From BOG-931 sp963781725 (GTDB taxonomy: Bacteria > Pseudomonadota > Alphaproteobacteria > Rhizobiales > Xanthobacteraceae), in assembly GCA_963781725.1 (NCBI GenBank), contig CAWAGV010000002.1:558001-622000 (forward strand): a stretch of DNA of 64,000 bases. The letters are read 5' to 3'. The notes beneath the pieces were generated by a model. That model had not been told where the DNA came from. It searched no databases and saw only the letters and a list, made by a program, of their open reading frames with translations. Below, in pieces: positions 1 to 8,188 of the stretch. Position 1 is the first letter of the stretch. Every line of letters starts with the position of its first letter. Both the position numbers and the translations under genes were made by a program.

Positions 1-2
1 TC

Positions 3-881
3 GTCGGGCTCGGCAGCATTGGCGGCGTCGTGGCTGCCTGCCTCGCCGCGACGGGACGGCACAACGTAATGGCCTGCATGCGCAAGCCAATCGAACGGCT
101 GACCTTCGACGGGCCGAATGGCACCGAGACGATCCCGCTCCACGTTCTCACCGATCCGGCAAAGGCCGAACCGGTGGAATGGGCGCTGCTTTGCACCAAA
201 ACTCATCAGACTGAGTCCGCGGCGCCATGGCTTGCGCGTTTGTGCGGGCCGAACACGCGGGTCGCCGTGCTGCAAAACGGCATCGATCACGTCGCGCGTG
301 TTGCGCCGCTCGCCAATGGCGCGGCCGTGCTGCCGGTTATCGTGTATTACAACGGCGAACGGATCGCCGACGACCATGTGCGCCTGCGGCAAGGCGCCGA
401 TCCGGATCTCCTGGTTCCTGACGATGAAGCCGGCCGGGCGTTCGCCGCGCTATTCGACGGCACACCGCTGCGGGTGCGGCTGAGCGACGACTTTATCACT
501 GCGGCATGGCGCAAGCTCCTGATCAACGCCATCGCCAGCCCGATCACCGCGCTCACATCGCAACGCCAGGCCGTGCTGCGCCGCCCGGACGTGAAAGCCC
601 TTTGCGTCGATATCGTCACCGAGGCCGTCGCGGTGGCGCGCGCCGAAGGCGCCAAGCTCAAGCCTGACGAAGCCGACGCCGCCATCGCGATGCTGTTCAC
701 CTTTCCGCCCGATGCCGGCACATCGATGTATTTCGACCGGATGGCTGGCCGGCCGCTGGAGCACGAGGCAAAGACCGGAGCCATCGTCGCGGCGGGCAAG
801 CGGCACGGAATTCCGACGCCGATCAACAGCGCCTTGCTGCCGCTGCTGCGCGCCATCAGCGATGCAGCGGTAAAATCCTGA
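3..881 (+). CDS. Ketopantoate reductase family protein (ApbA/PanE-like), 5' partial
   Basis: The reading frame is open from the left edge, so the true start lies outside the window. The first visible codons give a Rossmann motif GLGSIGG, which belongs to the N-terminal NAD(P)H-binding domain. The first internal Met, at base 30, falls inside that domain and cannot be the start. The C-terminal half (from about residue 170, AWRKLLINAIASPITAL) matches the helical substrate-binding domain of 2-dehydropantoate 2-reductases, with the usual K.L.N segment. The family reduces 2-dehydropantoate to pantoate for coenzyme A synthesis, but many paralogues act on other 2-oxoacids. The specific substrate is therefore not assigned. 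At least 292 residues are visible, close to full length. Confidence 0.85.
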   Translation, partial: VGLGSIGGVVAACLAATGRHNVMACMRKPIERLTFDGPNGTETIPLHVLTDPAKAEPVEWALLCTKTHQTESAAPWLARLCGPNTRVAVLQNGIDHVARVAPLANGAAVLPVIVYYNGERIADDHVRLRQGADPDLLVPDDEAGRAFAALFDGTPLRVRLSDDFITAAWRKLLINAIASPITALTSQRQAVLRRPDVKALCVDIVTEAVAVARAEGAKLKPDEADAAIAMLFTFPPDAGTSMYFDRMAGRPLEHEAKTGAIVAAGKRHGIPTPINSALLPLLRAISDAAVKS

Positions 882-940
882 GTCGCGGCGCTGTCCGGCC
901 TGTTGACGGGATATTGAAGGACCCAGAATCCGAGCGGCGT

Positions 941-1408
941 CTACGCCCGTTCGATGCGGGCGGCGTAACAGCCCGGCGCGGCGAAATGAATGTGCAGGTA
1001 AGTGGTCTGCGGCACGGCGAAGAGTTTTTCGATTGTGCTTTCGAGCGCGTCGCCTTCGGTCAGTTCCCAGCCGACCATCATGCCGTTGTCGTCGAACGCG
1101 CGCGCGGCAAGGGTGCGGCCGCGCAGATAGTCCGGCACTTGGTCGACCGCGTCGAACTGTTGTTCGCCGGGACGCACATAGATGGCGAAGCGCATGCGGT
1201 ATGGCGAAGCCACGGCATGATGTTCGTAGTTGACCAGGATCAGTTCGTCGCCGGGTTTTGAATCGGTCAGGCTGACACGGCACGGATAACCCCGGCCGCG
1301 GTCATCGGCGATACGCCGGACCGCGCCGTGCTTCGTGAGTTCCGTGTCCGACATCGAAAACAGCGGCGTGAACTCTTTGGCCGGCAGGCCCTGAATGCGG
1401 AAATGCAT
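941..1408 (-). CDS. DUF1203 family protein
   Basis: A protein of 155 residues starting MHFRIQGLP and ending ..CYAARIERA, the length and layout of the DUF1203 family of small cytosolic proteins of unknown function. I chose the ATG at 1406-1408 because GGGAGG lies six bases upstream; the open frame continues to 1540 but that extension has no ribosome binding site and looks non-coding. It is convergent with the ketopantoate reductase-like gene. A conserved GYPCRVSLTDSKPGDELILVNYEHH stretch, broken here only by family variation, is the part I used for recognition. No catalytic role is proposed. Confidence 0.8.
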   Translation of the reverse strand: MHFRIQGLPAKEFTPLFSMSDTELTKHGAVRRIADDRGRGYPCRVSLTDSKPGDELILVNYEHHAVASPYRMRFAIYVRPGEQQFDAVDQVPDYLRGRTLAARAFDDNGMMVGWELTEGDALESTIEKLFAVPQTTYLHIHFAAPGCYAARIERA

Positions 1409-1532
1409 GATGATCCTCCCTCGTTGCTGCTGGAGGACATCTGGGCCGAGCCGCGCGCTGCAACCACCCGATTCCTGACGAGCGAATCGCGCGTTCAGCA
1501 ATGCTGGTCGATGACTGCGAACGTTGCCGACG

Positions 1533-2906
1533 TCACGCACCGGCTCCCGCGATCACCGGATCTGTCATTGCGCTTTGCTGACGCTGCAACTGGGCGCGAT
1601 AGCGCGGCACGATCAGCAAGGCCACCAGCAAGCCGATCACCAGCGGCGCAGCCGCGACGGCGAAAATCTGCTGCGCCGGCAAATGCGCGCCAAACGCCAT
1701 GCCGCCAAGCAACGGGCCCAATGCGCCACCGATGCGCGCAATCGCGAAATTCGATCCGATGCCCCAGGACCGGATGTAGGTCGGATAGATATTCGCCTCG
1801 GTGGCGATATTGCCGAACTGCAGGCCGAGCAGGCAGAAGCCCGCGCTGGCGACGAGGGCGATCAGCGCCACCGGCGGCAAGCCCGGGATGCCGATGCTGA
1901 TCACGATCGGAATCGCGCAGGCATACAGGATCGGCACCGGCAGGAAGCCGACCTTGTCGAGAAAGCGCATGGACAACAGGCCCGCCAGCGTGCCGCCGAA
2001 CTGGAACAACGCGGTGGCGATCGCGGCCTGCTCGATCGTCACTCCGGAACTCGACAGCACCGTCGGCATCCACTGATTGATGAAATAGAACACCATCAGG
2101 CAAACCAGGTTCGACACCCAGTAAAGCGGCGTCAGCACCGCGAGCGGACCCTCGAGCAGCGCAGCGACCGAGAAGCGCGGCTGGTTTTGCTCGCCGGAAA
2201 TGATGAAACGCGTGTCCGGGCCGATTTGCAGCGTGCTGTCTATTCGCTTGAGCAGCGCGACAAGCTCGGCGCGGCGCGCCGGACGCAGCGTCAGGTATTT
2301 CACCAATTCCGGCAACGCAAAGAACAGGATCGCGGCCATGACCAGCGGCGCGAGGCCGCCGACCCAGAACAGGATGCGCCAGCCGTGAACCGCCATGAAT
2401 TTCGCCGCGATCAAGCCCGGCAGGCCGCCGCCGAAGGTCACGCCGGTGAACATCAGCACCACCATGGTGGCGCGCGCCTGCTTTGGCGCGAATTCGTTGA
2501 TCAGCGACACCATGATCGGCAGCGTACCGGCGAGCGCGACACCGGCAAAGATGCGGGTGGTAACCAGTTGGCTGAGTGAGCTGGTGGCGACCGCCGCGAG
2601 CGAGAACAGGCCGAAGGCAAAAGCGCCGCACACGATGACGCGCTTCCTGCCGAAGCGGTCGGACAGATAGCCGAGCAGCGGCGGGCCGAACAGGCCGGCG
2701 CCGAGCGAACTCGACAGCAGGATGCCGAGCTCCGGACCCTTCAGGCCCCATTCCCTGATCAGGCCGGGTCCGGCAAACGCGGCGGCGCCGAGGTCGTAGC
2801 CGTCGGTCATCATCACTAGGAAGGCGAGGATCACCAGACCGACATTGAAACCCGAGATCTTCTGGCTATCCAGAACCTCCGTGACGTCGACGGCAGCCGC
2901 GCTCAT
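1533..2906 (-). CDS. MFS transporter, aromatic acid:H+ symporter (AAHS)-like
   Basis: A protein of 457 residues with twelve predicted membrane spans. It carries the DGYDL motif in the first span that marks the aromatic acid:proton symporter branch (PcaK/BenK type), and the MFS loop signature GYLSDRFGRKR between spans 2 and 3. The substrate is probably an aromatic or other small organic acid taken up with protons; this is family knowledge, as no adjacent catabolic gene fixes the substrate. GGGGGAAACA precedes the ATG. The stop lies about 125 bases upstream of the DUF1203 start on the same strand, so the two could be co-transcribed, but the gap makes separate promoters as likely. Confidence 0.88.
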   Translation of the reverse strand: MSAAAVDVTEVLDSQKISGFNVGLVILAFLVMMTDGYDLGAAAFAGPGLIREWGLKGPELGILLSSSLGAGLFGPPLLGYLSDRFGRKRVIVCGAFAFGLFSLAAVATSSLSQLVTTRIFAGVALAGTLPIMVSLINEFAPKQARATMVVLMFTGVTFGGGLPGLIAAKFMAVHGWRILFWVGGLAPLVMAAILFFALPELVKYLTLRPARRAELVALLKRIDSTLQIGPDTRFIISGEQNQPRFSVAALLEGPLAVLTPLYWVSNLVCLMVFYFINQWMPTVLSSSGVTIEQAAIATALFQFGGTLAGLLSMRFLDKVGFLPVPILYACAIPIVISIGIPGLPPVALIALVASAGFCLLGLQFGNIATEANIYPTYIRSWGIGSNFAIARIGGALGPLLGGMAFGAHLPAQQIFAVAAAPLVIGLLVALLIVPRYRAQLQRQQSAMTDPVIAGAGA

Positions 2907-3061
2907 TGTTTCCCCCGGTCTTGGTTTTTTTGCCGGCGCAAACTAGCGCGGATTGCCAAAATGCGAAATCCGATCCGCTGGGGACCCGGCCTACATCATG
3001 ACCTCGGCAAGTGGTGTGGAATTCCTCGGTCCGCCGCTGAAGCCGGTGCTATAATCGCGCC

Positions 3062-3289
3062 ATGGCAAGACGACCGACCGATCCCCGCTCCGCCGCCGAA
3101 CAGGCATTCAAGGCCGCCACAGCGAAGCCCGTCGAAGGGCCACCCCCGAAAGCCGCGCCGGCGATTCCCGGCGTGAAAGAAATGGTGTCGCTGCGCATCG
3201 ACCGCGACGTGCTTGACTTCTTCCAGGAAGACGGGCCCGGCTGGCAGGACCGCATCAATGCCGCACTCCGCAAGGCCGCCGGCAAATAG
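3062..3289 (+). CDS. Orphan BrnA-type antitoxin-like protein
   Basis: A protein of 75 residues. The last 35 (VSLRIDRDVLDFF.. GWQDRINAALRKA) match the ribbon-helix-helix region of the BrnA antitoxin family, which normally pairs with the RelE-fold toxin BrnT and represses its own operon. The first 40 residues are Pro/Ala/Lys-rich and disordered. No BrnT-like gene lies on either side: the neighbours are an MFS porter (divergent) and a small exported protein. There is no Shine-Dalgarno sequence; TATAAT at 3050-3055 ends six bases before the ATG, suggesting leaderless translation. It may be a solitary regulator rather than a working antitoxin. Confidence 0.75.
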   Translation: MARRPTDPRSAAEQAFKAATAKPVEGPPPKAAPAIPGVKEMVSLRIDRDVLDFFQEDGPGWQDRINAALRKAAGK

Positions 3290-3454
3290 CGCAGCCAAAG
3301 CAGGCGCAGTGTCCAGCCTGTTCGGCGTAATTTTTTGTTTTTGATGGAGCGGTTCCGGTTCCCGGAACAACCGCGCCGATTTGTAGATCGTTTGTAATGA
3401 AACGATCATGTTGCAGTGCGGTTGTCGTCCGGTGAACAGAAACGGAGATCGCGT

Positions 3455-3712
3455 ATGAAGAAATTGATCCTCGCAGCGGCATTCGTGTTGACGGCGACAT
3501 CGGCGTCGCTGGCCCAAGGCATTTACGCCGCGCCAGATTACGGCAGGGGCTATTACAATTCCGCACCGGGCTATGGCTATAACGACCGTTATGGCTATCG
3601 CGGCGGTTATAACAATGGCGGTTATAACAATCACGGCTTTAGCGGCCCCAACGACGGCTCAGGCCCGCTCGTCGGGCCCGGCGACGACATGGGAATCGCC
3701 TCGCAGCGCTAA
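3455..3712 (+). CDS. Small exported Gly/Tyr/Asn-rich protein
   Basis: A protein of 85 residues from the ATG at 3455, chosen because GGAG lies seven bases upstream; an upstream in-frame start at 3416 would put charged residues before the signal peptide. Residues 1-20 form a Sec signal peptide (MKKLILAAAFVL..ASLAQG). The mature part is full of Gly-Tyr and Asn-Gly-Gly repeats (GYGYNDRYGYRGG), a low-complexity composition common in small secreted or surface proteins of this bacterial group. I do not recognise a family with a known function. Confidence 0.75.
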   Translation: MKKLILAAAFVLTATSASLAQGIYAAPDYGRGYYNSAPGYGYNDRYGYRGGYNNGGYNNHGFSGPNDGSGPLVGPGDDMGIASQR

Positions 3713-3730
3713 AATTCAGGTCTGAGACAA

Positions 3731-3765
3731 GAGAAACCCGGCCGCACACGGCCCGGGCTTCTTGC
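3731..3765. terminator. Bidirectional terminator-like hairpin
   Basis: An imperfect inverted repeat (AGAAACCCGGCCG, loop CACA, CGGCCCGGGCTTCT with one bulged base) lies between two convergent genes, the small exported protein and the SDR gene. Both flanks are purine-rich or pyrimidine-rich in the right sense for a factor-independent terminator in either direction, though no long T run follows. Confidence 0.55.
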
Positions 3766-3784
3766 GTCGAGTACACCGACAAGC

Positions 3785-4555
3785 TCAGATCGAACGATAG
3801 CCGCCGTCGGCCATGACGATTGAGCCGGTGACGTAGGCGGAAAGATCGGACGCCAGAAAAATCGCCGGCCCGACGATGTCCTCCGGCTTGCCGGTGCGGC
3901 CAAGCGGCGTATGGTCGAGAAAGACTTTCACCAGTTCCGGATTGGTGGCGCGGACTTTTTCGTTGAGCGGGGTTTCGATGAAGCCCGGGCCGATGGCGTT
4001 GACACGGACACCGTCCTTGCCCAGCTCTGCTGAAAGCGCGCGGGTGAAGCCTAGTACGCCGTGCTTCGATGTGGTGTAGGCCGGCGAATTCGGCGTGCGC
4101 ACGTGCATGAATGACTGGATCGACGCGATGTTGACGATGCGGCCTTTGGCGGCGCGCAGCGCACCCAGAAAGGCGTGCGTGACGTTGAACGGGCCGTTCA
4201 GATTGATCGCCATCACGTCCTGCCAATCCTTGACGACGGCATCGGCGTCGGCGGTGAAGGCGTTGCGGCGATTGATGCCGGCGTTATTGACCAGGATCGA
4301 AACCTGGCCGACTTGCTGTGCTACGTCGGCGGCAACCGCGCGGCAGGCATCGCGGTCGGCGACATCGAGCGTGAAAGCCTCCGCCTCGCCTCCGGCGTCA
4401 CGGATATCCGCCGCCGTTGCCTTGGCCGCTTCGCCGTTGATGTCGAGCACGGCAACATGAGCGCCCTCGCGCGCATAACCGATGGCAATGGCGCGGCCGA
4501 TCCCGGAGCCTGCTCCGGTGACGGCGGCGATACGGTTTTGCAGCAGCCCGGGCAT
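3785..4555 (-). CDS. SDR family oxidoreductase
   Basis: A classical short-chain dehydrogenase/reductase of 256 residues. It has the cofactor motif TGAGSGIG near residue 14, a DVADR acidic segment, NNAG near residue 90, the catalytic Ser in the NIASI segment, YTTSK (YxxxK) and an N/IGPGFIETP segment after the active site. The acidic residue after strand 2 (VLDI) suggests NAD rather than NADP. The family oxidises alcohols or reduces carbonyls, and the closest types are gluconate-5-dehydrogenase or 3-oxoacyl reductase-like enzymes. The substrate cannot be read from the sequence. It is divergent from the next SDR gene at 4661, with which it shares a 105-base promoter region. Confidence 0.88.
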   Translation of the reverse strand: MPGLLQNRIAAVTGAGSGIGRAIAIGYAREGAHVAVLDINGEAAKATAADIRDAGGEAEAFTLDVADRDACRAVAADVAQQVGQVSILVNNAGINRRNAFTADADAVVKDWQDVMAINLNGPFNVTHAFLGALRAAKGRIVNIASIQSFMHVRTPNSPAYTTSKHGVLGFTRALSAELGKDGVRVNAIGPGFIETPLNEKVRATNPELVKVFLDHTPLGRTGKPEDIVGPAIFLASDLSAYVTGSIVMADGGYRSI

Positions 4556-4660
4556 GTGAACCTCCCCTGTCCGGACGAAGCGTAACCCGGATTGAGCGGC
4601 GGAGAAATCCGCGTTAGGCCTTGTTGGGCCTTGTTAGACCTTGGCAAACGGGGAGACACC

Positions 4661-5422
4661 ATGGGCGCACAGTTGCAAGGCAAGGTCGCGATCGTCACCG
4701 GATCGAGTAACGGCATCGGCCGCGGTATCGCCGAGACCTTTGCCGCCGAAGGCGCAAAGACCATCCTGGTCGCGCGCCGCGCGGCCTTGCTCGATGAGGT
4801 CGCCGCCGGCATCACGTCGCGCGGCGGCGAGGCGCTTGCGCTTCCCGCCGACCTGACCAAAGAGGACGCCGTCACCGCGCTGTTCGCGCACGTGCAGAAA
4901 GCTTTCGGCCGCCTCGACGTGCTGGTGAACAACGCTGGCATCGCCACCCATCGCAACACCGAGGACATCACACTCGATTACTGGCTCGAGGCGCTCGACA
5001 TCAACATCACCGCGCCGTTCCTTTGCGCCCGCGAAGCGATCCGACTGATGAAGGCGCAGACGCCGAAAGGCGGCCGCATCATCAATATCGGCAGCGTCTC
5101 GGCGAAAACGCCGCGGCCGGATTCGCTGCCCTACACCGTGACCAAATTCGGCCTGCAGGGCATGACGCACCAACTCACCATGGACGGGCGCAAGCATAAC
5201 ATCGTGTCGTCGATCATCCATCCCGGCGCGACGCTGTCGTCGTTCACGACGCGGCGCGGCCGTACCAAATCCGGCGCCGGTGAGGCTCCGGACGATTATG
5301 TCATGGCGGCGGAAGACGTCGCCAAGGTCGCAGTGCTGATGGCGGCGCTGCCGCCGGAAGTAAACCTCTACGAGGCGACGATCCTGCCGAACCACATGCG
5401 TTCGTTCATCGGGCGCGGCTGA
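4661..5422 (+). CDS. SDR family oxidoreductase
   Basis: A short-chain dehydrogenase of 253 residues with GSSNGIGRG (cofactor binding), NNAG, a catalytic Ser in NIGSVSA and YTVTK (YxxxK). The start at 4661 is preceded by GGGAGA; the frame is open to 4592 without another good site. Ala-Arg-Arg after strand 2 suggests NADP preference, unlike the divergent SDR upstream. The C-terminal half is less typical: after the active site it reads HPGATLSSF and lacks the usual DGG ending. The substrate is unknown. Confidence 0.86.
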   Translation: MGAQLQGKVAIVTGSSNGIGRGIAETFAAEGAKTILVARRAALLDEVAAGITSRGGEALALPADLTKEDAVTALFAHVQKAFGRLDVLVNNAGIATHRNTEDITLDYWLEALDINITAPFLCAREAIRLMKAQTPKGGRIINIGSVSAKTPRPDSLPYTVTKFGLQGMTHQLTMDGRKHNIVSSIIHPGATLSSFTTRRGRTKSGAGEAPDDYVMAAEDVAKVAVLMAALPPEVNLYEATILPNHMRSFIGRG

Positions 5423-5491
5423 GGGCTGCCTGTCGAACTCTTTTAACGCAGAGCGGACATGAAATAGTCTGCTTCGACTCCGGTTCCATGC

Positions 5492-5516
5492 GGAACGCGA
5501 TACGCCTCGCGCCGTT
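5492..5516 (+). promoter_or_regulatory. Predicted EcfG (general stress response) promoter
   Basis: GGAAC at 5492-5496 and CGTT at 5513-5516 are separated by exactly 16 bases. This matches the alphaproteobacterial EcfG sigma factor consensus (GGAAC-N16/17-CGTT) and is placed 33 bases upstream of the ATG of the small exported protein at 5550. Transcription would start near 5523. The match is seen in the sequence; activity is inferred. Confidence 0.7.
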
Positions 5517-5549
5517 ATCATCCGTCGATAACAACGAGCGAGGTTCGTA

Positions 5550-5807
5550 ATGAAGCTACTCGGCAACACCCTTTGCGGCGCGGCGCTTGGCGCCGGCCTG
5601 CTTGCGCTTTCGGCGGCGAACGCGTCGGCTGCGATCGCGTGCGTCGGCCCGGTGTGCTGGCACACCCATGAGGCTTACGATTATCCGCCGTCCGCCCGCG
5701 TCGTCGTGCATTCGGACGATTGGCGCTGGGGTCCGGACGAACACTATTCCTTCCGCGAGCATGAAGGCCGCGGCTACTGGAACGGCGACCGCTGGACCGC
5801 ATGGTAA
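5550..5807 (+). CDS. Small exported protein, predicted stress-regulon member
   Basis: A protein of 85 residues with a Sec signal peptide (about residues 1-27, ending ANASA). The mature domain is Trp/Tyr/His-rich with two Cys residues near its N terminus (IACVGPVCWHTHE), which could form a disulfide in the periplasm, and it ends GYWNGDRWTAW. GAGG lies six bases before the ATG. An exact EcfG-type promoter stands just upstream and a strong terminator just downstream, so it is a single-gene transcription unit probably induced in general stress. No functional family is recognised. Confidence 0.78.
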   Translation: MKLLGNTLCGAALGAGLLALSAANASAAIACVGPVCWHTHEAYDYPPSARVVVHSDDWRWGPDEHYSFREHEGRGYWNGDRWTAW

Positions 5808-5835
5808 GCGCTGCCGCGACCAGCAACGAAAAGCG

Positions 5836-5871
5836 AAAGAGGCCGCCGCACCAGCGGCCTCTTTCTTGTTT
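5836..5871 (+). terminator. Factor-independent terminator
   Basis: A perfect 11-base-pair stem (AAAGAGGCCGC / GCGGCCTCTTT) with a seven-base loop is followed by CTTGTTT. It sits 28 bases after the stop of the small exported protein. The rest of the gap to the next gene (5872-6097) shows no open frame of note, repeat or clear promoter. Confidence 0.8.
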
Positions 5872-6110
5872 GATGGGCCCCGCGGCATGGAAATTAAGAG
5901 CCCGGACCGAACCTCCATTCGCGGGGTGACGATTCCTCAACGGTGCTAACAAATAATGTCGGGGCGGCCGGCAAACAGGGCTTTTCGCATCCCCTCCGCC
6001 GTGCAAATCTGCCCCGGCGCACAGACGTCGCGCTGTTGCGCCATTTAGTTTCACGCGTTGCATTTCCGGACCAAAGGAATCGTCACAAGGCATCGTAGGA
6101 GATCCTCTTC

Positions 6111-6845
6111 ATGTGCGCGCTTTGCGGAAACTCGGACCACCACACGACATTGCCACGCCGCAACGTTCTCGGCCTCGCTGCGGCGGCCGCCGCCGGACTG
6201 GCGCTGGCGCGCCCCGCATTCGCGGCCAGCGACGCGCCGCCGCCCAAGCCGCAAAATGTGCTGACCCCCGACGCAGCCCTCGACCGGCTGATGCAGGGCA
6301 ATGCGCGCTACGTCGGGGGCGTGAGCAAGCGGCACGATTTCGCCCATGAGCGCGAGCCGCTGGCGTCGGGACAGAATCCGTTCGCCGGCGTGTTGAGCTG
6401 CGCCGACAGCCGCATCAGCCCGGAATATTGCTTCGACGTCGCGCGCGGCGACGTCTTTGTCTGCCGCGTCGCCGGCAATTTCGCCAGCGACGACATCATC
6501 GCGAGCTTCGAATATGCGGTCGCCGTCTTGAACACGACGGCGATCCTGGTGCTCGGCCACGATGCCTGCGGCGCGGTCGACGCCACCATCAAGTCGCTCA
6601 AGGACGGCACGACGCTGCCCGGCCACCTGCCGGCGCTGGTCGCCGCGCTCGCGCCCGCGGTGAAGGCGGTCGCCGACCAGCCGGGCAACAAGCTCGATAA
6701 CGCGATCAAGCGCAACGTCGCCATGACGATGGACAAGCTGAAATCCGCCTCTGCCATCCTCGGCGACGCGGTGGCGGCGAAGAAGCTTCGCATCGCCGGC
6801 GGCGTCTACAAGCTCAAGACCGGCAAGGTCGAGCTGCTGGCGTAA
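6111..6845 (+). CDS. Beta-type carbonic anhydrase, Tat-exported
   Basis: A protein of 244 residues. It has the beta carbonic anhydrase zinc and catalytic residues: Cys97, Asp99 and Arg101 in CADSR, then His150 and Cys153 in GHDACGA. The enzyme interconverts CO2 and bicarbonate. Residues 15-38 (PRRNVLGL.. ARPAFA) form a twin-arginine-type signal peptide, so the folded zinc enzyme is predicted to be periplasmic, unlike most cytosolic beta enzymes. AGGAGATC precedes the ATG. Neighbours give no pathway link; a role in CO2/bicarbonate supply or pH balance in the periplasm is the natural inference. Confidence 0.9.
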   Translation: MCALCGNSDHHTTLPRRNVLGLAAAAAAGLALARPAFAASDAPPPKPQNVLTPDAALDRLMQGNARYVGGVSKRHDFAHEREPLASGQNPFAGVLSCADSRISPEYCFDVARGDVFVCRVAGNFASDDIIASFEYAVAVLNTTAILVLGHDACGAVDATIKSLKDGTTLPGHLPALVAALAPAVKAVADQPGNKLDNAIKRNVAMTMDKLKSASAILGDAVAAKKLRIAGGVYKLKTGKVELLA

Positions 6846-6864
6846 CAACTCCGGACCCGTGATG

Positions 6865-6891
6865 GAGCATGATCTTTTCCGGATCATGCTC
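6865..6891. repeat. Palindromic intergenic hairpin GAGCATGATC..GATCATGCTC
   Basis: A perfect 10-base inverted repeat with a seven-base loop (TTTTCCG) lies between two convergent genes and ends inside the stop codon of the downstream minus-strand gene. A variant (GAGCATGG..CCATGCTC) occurs just upstream of thiC, so this is a dispersed element that may also act as a terminator. Confidence 0.65.
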
Positions 6892-7272
6892 TAATGCCCG
6901 CAGTCCCACTCGGCGAACAGGACGAACAGGTCGTCCGGCATCTCGGCGCCGCGCGTGGTGATCAGGTGACCTTCGAGGAAAATGCCGCCCTGGATGTCCG
7001 GATTGATCGCGTAGCGTTTTCGGCATGAACGTCCACGCCGTACCAAGATGATTGGCGCCGCGCCAGGTCGGCGCGTAATCCAGCGGATGGGCGCTTTTGA
7101 GGACCCGCGCGGTGTTGTCCTTCGGTGCGCAGCCGCCGCCTTTCACGATTGCCGCGATGGCCGGATAACCGTCCGGCGGCTTGTCGCTGATTTCGGCACC
7201 GCATGCCGCGCCGGCGGCGGCGACACAATACAGCGCGGTAAGCAAACTTGCCGCCGTTTGCGCCCGCCGCAT
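6891..7272 (-). pseudogene. Exported protein of unknown function, interrupted by a one-base frameshift
   Basis: The frame from the ATG at 7270-7272 encodes a signal peptide (MRRAQTAASLLTALYCVAAA) and then DKPPDGYPAIAAIVKGGG and continues to ..GTAWTFMPK. It then loses sense in a run of four A residues on the coding strand (plus-strand TTTT at 7017-7020). Removing one A joins it to RYAINPDIQGGIFLEGHL and then ITTRGAEMPDDLFVLFAE, ending WDCGH at 6891. The repaired protein has 126 residues. The start overlaps the stop of the preceding small gene as TAATG, so they form an operon. Either a genuine pseudogene or a homopolymer sequence error; no family recognised. Confidence 0.65.
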
Positions 7273-7472
7273 TACTTTCGGCTCTTGAGCATCTCGTCGC
7301 GCTGCTTGCTCAGCAATTCCAGCTCGGCCTGCTGCTGCGCCAGGCGATCGGCGTTGCGCGCGTCGTTCGCCGCACCGGAATCCGCCGCCGACTGTTCGAT
7401 GAGCTGGCGGATATTGTCCCGCACGATGGCCATGCGGTCTTCGATTTGGTCGAGCGAAAGGCCGTTACTCAT
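7272..7472 (-). CDS. Small coiled-coil protein
   Basis: A protein of 66 residues, mostly one charged helix rich in Gln, Glu, Asp and Arg (LSLDQIEDRMAIVRDNIRQ, then RNADRLAQQQAELELLSKQ), likely a coiled coil. I start it at the ATG 7470-7472; an in-frame GTG at 7499 would add a basic nine-residue extension. The stop overlaps the start of the following exported protein gene by one base (TAATG), which implies translational coupling. Function unknown. Confidence 0.65.
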   Translation of the reverse strand: MSNGLSLDQIEDRMAIVRDNIRQLIEQSAADSGAANDARNADRLAQQQAELELLSKQRDEMLKSRK

Positions 7473-7551
7473 GGGGCGATGTCCTCGTCGTTTCCTCACA
7501 GACGATAAGCCAGTCTAGCACAACCGCCGCCAGGCCGGTTTCAATCAACGC

Positions 7552-8121
7552 CTACTGGCCGAACCGGGTTGCAATCTCCTCGAGCGGCGGCCGCGGCCGG
7601 TCCTCCGGCACGCCGGGCGGCCGGCCGATATGGACGAAGCCGGCGATCTTCTCGTGCGGCGCGAGACCCAGCGCATCGAGCACGGCGCGGTCGTAGGCGT
7701 ACCATTCGGTGATCCAGCTTGCGCCGTAGCCGAGCGCGTGCGCGGCGAGCACAAGGTTCATCGCCGCGGCGCCGGCCGAGAGCACCTGCTCCCATTCCGG
7801 AATTTTCACGTGCGGCGCGGCGCGGCTGACCACGGCGATGACCAGCGGCGCGCGGGTGAGCCGCGCCCGCTCGGCCTCGGCCTGCTCCGGCTTGGCGTCG
7901 GGATATTTGACGCGGAACGCTTTCACGATCGCATCGCCCGCTGCACGCCGCGCCTCGCCCTCGAACACGATGAAGCGCCATGGCACCAGCTTGCCGTGAT
8001 CGGGCACGCGCGAAGCGACCGTGAGCAGCGTGTCGATCTCGGCTGCCCCGGGCGGCGGGCCTTGCAGCTCGACCGGCTTGAACGAGCGCCGGGTTTTCAG
8101 AAGGTCGATGGCATCAGGCAT
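7552..8121 (-). CDS. Nitroreductase family protein (YdjA-like)
   Basis: An FMN-dependent nitroreductase-fold protein of 189 residues. The N terminus has the family RRSFK motif with a following Pro-rich segment (LQGPPPGAAEID), then VPDHGKLVPWRFIV, and later GYGASWITEW and GFVHIGRPP. The length and layout fit the short single-domain YdjA subgroup rather than the longer NfsB type. The family reduces nitro compounds or quinones with NAD(P)H; the physiological substrate is unknown. The start at 8119-8121 is the Met that begins the conserved region; the open frame upstream runs through repeat sequence and is discounted. Confidence 0.87.
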   Translation of the reverse strand: MPDAIDLLKTRRSFKPVELQGPPPGAAEIDTLLTVASRVPDHGKLVPWRFIVFEGEARRAAGDAIVKAFRVKYPDAKPEQAEAERARLTRAPLVIAVVSRAAPHVKIPEWEQVLSAGAAAMNLVLAAHALGYGASWITEWYAYDRAVLDALGLAPHEKIAGFVHIGRPPGVPEDRPRPPLEEIATRFGQ

Positions 8122-8188
8122 GGTTTTGTCTCCGCGCGAGCGCGTAGCAGATTTCATCGCGCCCCGCGATAGCGGCTCCTTTTGTCCT

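Noticed and set aside
3364..3392. GGAAC followed by CGTT upstream of the small exported protein at 3455, a possible EcfG promoter
   Set aside because: The spacing is 20 bases, outside the 16-17 of the consensus, and the GGAAC is part of a small palindrome.
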